NCBI GenBank assembly: GCA_025352845.1
Contig: JANXSC010000532.1
Span: forward strand, 1 to 6,841
DNA from: Opitutaceae bacterium
GTDB lineage: Bacteria > Verrucomicrobiota > Verrucomicrobiia > Opitutales > Opitutaceae
DNA length: 6,841 bases
Direction: 5' to 3'
Shown here piece by piece: positions 6,505 to 6,841 of this stretch (position 1 is its first letter; each line of letters starts with the position of its first letter). The notes below the pieces were generated by a model. It saw nothing but the letters and a program-made list of their open reading frames with translations, searched no databases and was not told the DNA's origin. Both the position numbers and the translations under genes were made by a program.

Positions 6505-6539
6505 GCAGTCAAAGGTGACTGACAGGTGAGTCAAACTGC
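6505..6539. promoter_or_regulatory. Candidate operator of the toxin-antitoxin operon
   Basis: Just upstream of the antitoxin ATG lie three copies of one pentamer: AGTCA at 6507-6511, its complement TGACT at 6516-6520, and AGTCA at 6529-6533. They form two overlapping inverted repeats with spacers of 4 and 8 bases. The block is bounded by GCAGT (6505-6509) and ACTGC (6535-6539), with CTGACAG at its centre. Paired half-sites immediately before an antitoxin gene are what an autoregulatory Phd/VapB operator looks like. No clear -10/-35 pair was identified, so the exact promoter is not placed. Confidence 0.5.
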
Positions 6540-6567
6540 AATCTGTGCCGCCGTCCGCGCTACGCCT

Positions 6568-6588
6568 CAAGCCCGACCAGTCGGCTTG
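6568..6588. other. Small hairpin downstream of the right-edge gene
   Basis: CAAGCCCGA and TCGGCTTG pair over eight bases with one bulged C and a CCAG loop. It lies about 30 bases beyond the stop of the right-edge gene on the minus strand. No T-run follows it on either strand, so an intrinsic terminator is not shown, though a weak or Rho-assisted one is possible. The rest of the 6540-6617 gap shows nothing else. Confidence 0.35.
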
Positions 6589-6617
6589 GCCCCGGCTTCC
6601 GTGGTGGATGCGAAAGA

Positions 6618-6841
6618 CTACAAATCCCGTTTGGGCAGGGTCTTGATCGCCTCGGCGAACCATCCTTCAGGCGGCTTGGCGTGATGGTATCGAACGTAAA
6701 CGAAATAGACTTCGTCCCTACCCTGACCGGGAGTAAGCCAGTATCCCACGTCGCCGCCCATTGGTTCGTTGCTTGTAAGCAGCATGCGCCCCCCAGATTC
6801 ACGTTTGGACTTTGAGGTGGACCCGATCGTTGGACAGCGGA
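6618..6841 (-). CDS. C-terminal fragment of an unrecognised protein
   Basis: A frame open from the right edge to TAG at 6620-6618 gives 73 codons; the start lies outside the window. The reading includes GGRMLLTSNEPMGGDVGYWL, then TPGQGRDEVYFVYVRYHH, and ends PPEGWFAEAIKTLPKRDL. The mix of aromatic, acidic and hydrophobic residues looks like a folded globular protein, unlike the overlapping minus-strand frame 6802-6560, which is rich in Arg, Ser and Pro. Third codon positions are less GC-rich than in the neighbouring genes, which could mean a recently acquired or weakly expressed gene, though the sample is short. I do not recognise the family. It is upstream of the antitoxin on the same strand with a gap of about 120 bases, so it is probably a separate unit. 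Confidence 0.6.
   Translation of the reverse strand, partial: RCPTIGSTSKSKRESGGRMLLTSNEPMGGDVGYWLTPGQGRDEVYFVYVRYHHAKPPEGWFAEAIKTLPKRDL

Noticed and set aside
5242..6522. A 426-codon plus-strand open frame across the FMN protein, vapC and the antitoxin
   Set aside because: It spans three well-supported genes on the other strand. The product is rich in Arg, His and Ala and shows no domain.
6560..6802. An 80-codon minus-strand frame at the right edge
   Set aside because: The overlapping frame ending at 6618 has more protein-like composition. This one is rich in Ser, Pro and Arg and runs through the small hairpin.

Overview
The window is GC-rich DNA with dense coding, and it looks like a chromosome fragment of a Verrucomicrobiota bacterium, possibly an Opitutales relative. 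This placement is inferred from gene content. A DUF1549-type cytochrome with an N-terminal planctomycete-type haem motif lies next to a secreted DUF1080 protein, a pairing typical of the Planctomycetota/Verrucomicrobiota group. GTG starts and weak or absent Shine-Dalgarno sites are also common here. No rRNA, tRNA, CRISPR array or transposase is visible.

Left part (1-1900, minus strand): a DUF1080 gene (1900-1229) is followed by a large imperfect inverted repeat (1085-1228), then by a secreted PSCyt1/DUF1549 cytochrome-like protein that runs off the left edge. The inverted repeat begins directly after the DUF1080 stop codon and carries the 'TCATTCTGAGC...GAAGAATC' type of arm that is dispersed in many bacterial genomes.

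Middle (2008-3618, plus strand): one OppA-like solute-binding lipoprotein, divergent from DUF1080 and convergent with apbE. No permease or ATPase gene lies next to it.

Right part (6499-3635, minus strand): a compact four-gene chain made of a Phd/VapB-like antitoxin, a VapC-like PIN toxin, a seven-helix membrane protein with an FMN-binding domain and two CX3CP motifs (NosR-like, short form), and ApbE, the FAD:protein FMN transferase. Each of the three junctions is a 4-base stop/start overlap (GTGA, GTGA, ATGA). The predicted logic of the last two genes is that exported ApbE attaches FMN to Thr156 of the membrane protein on the outer face of the inner membrane. That protein would then pass electrons between the periplasmic flavin and Fe-S clusters at the cytoplasmic face. 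Its partners are not in this window. The toxin-antitoxin pair sits upstream in the same apparent transcript, with a candidate operator of three AGTCA/TGACT half-sites in front of it.

At the right edge (6841-6618, minus strand) is the C-terminal 73 codons of a protein I do not recognise.

The points most worth a second look are the overlap-coupled toxin-antitoxin/flavin-redox operon, the replacement of the usual metal-binding Asp by Ser284 in ApbE alongside Glu for Asp in the partner's flavinylation motif, and the short NosR-like architecture. No wholly new system is demonstrated by the sequence alone.
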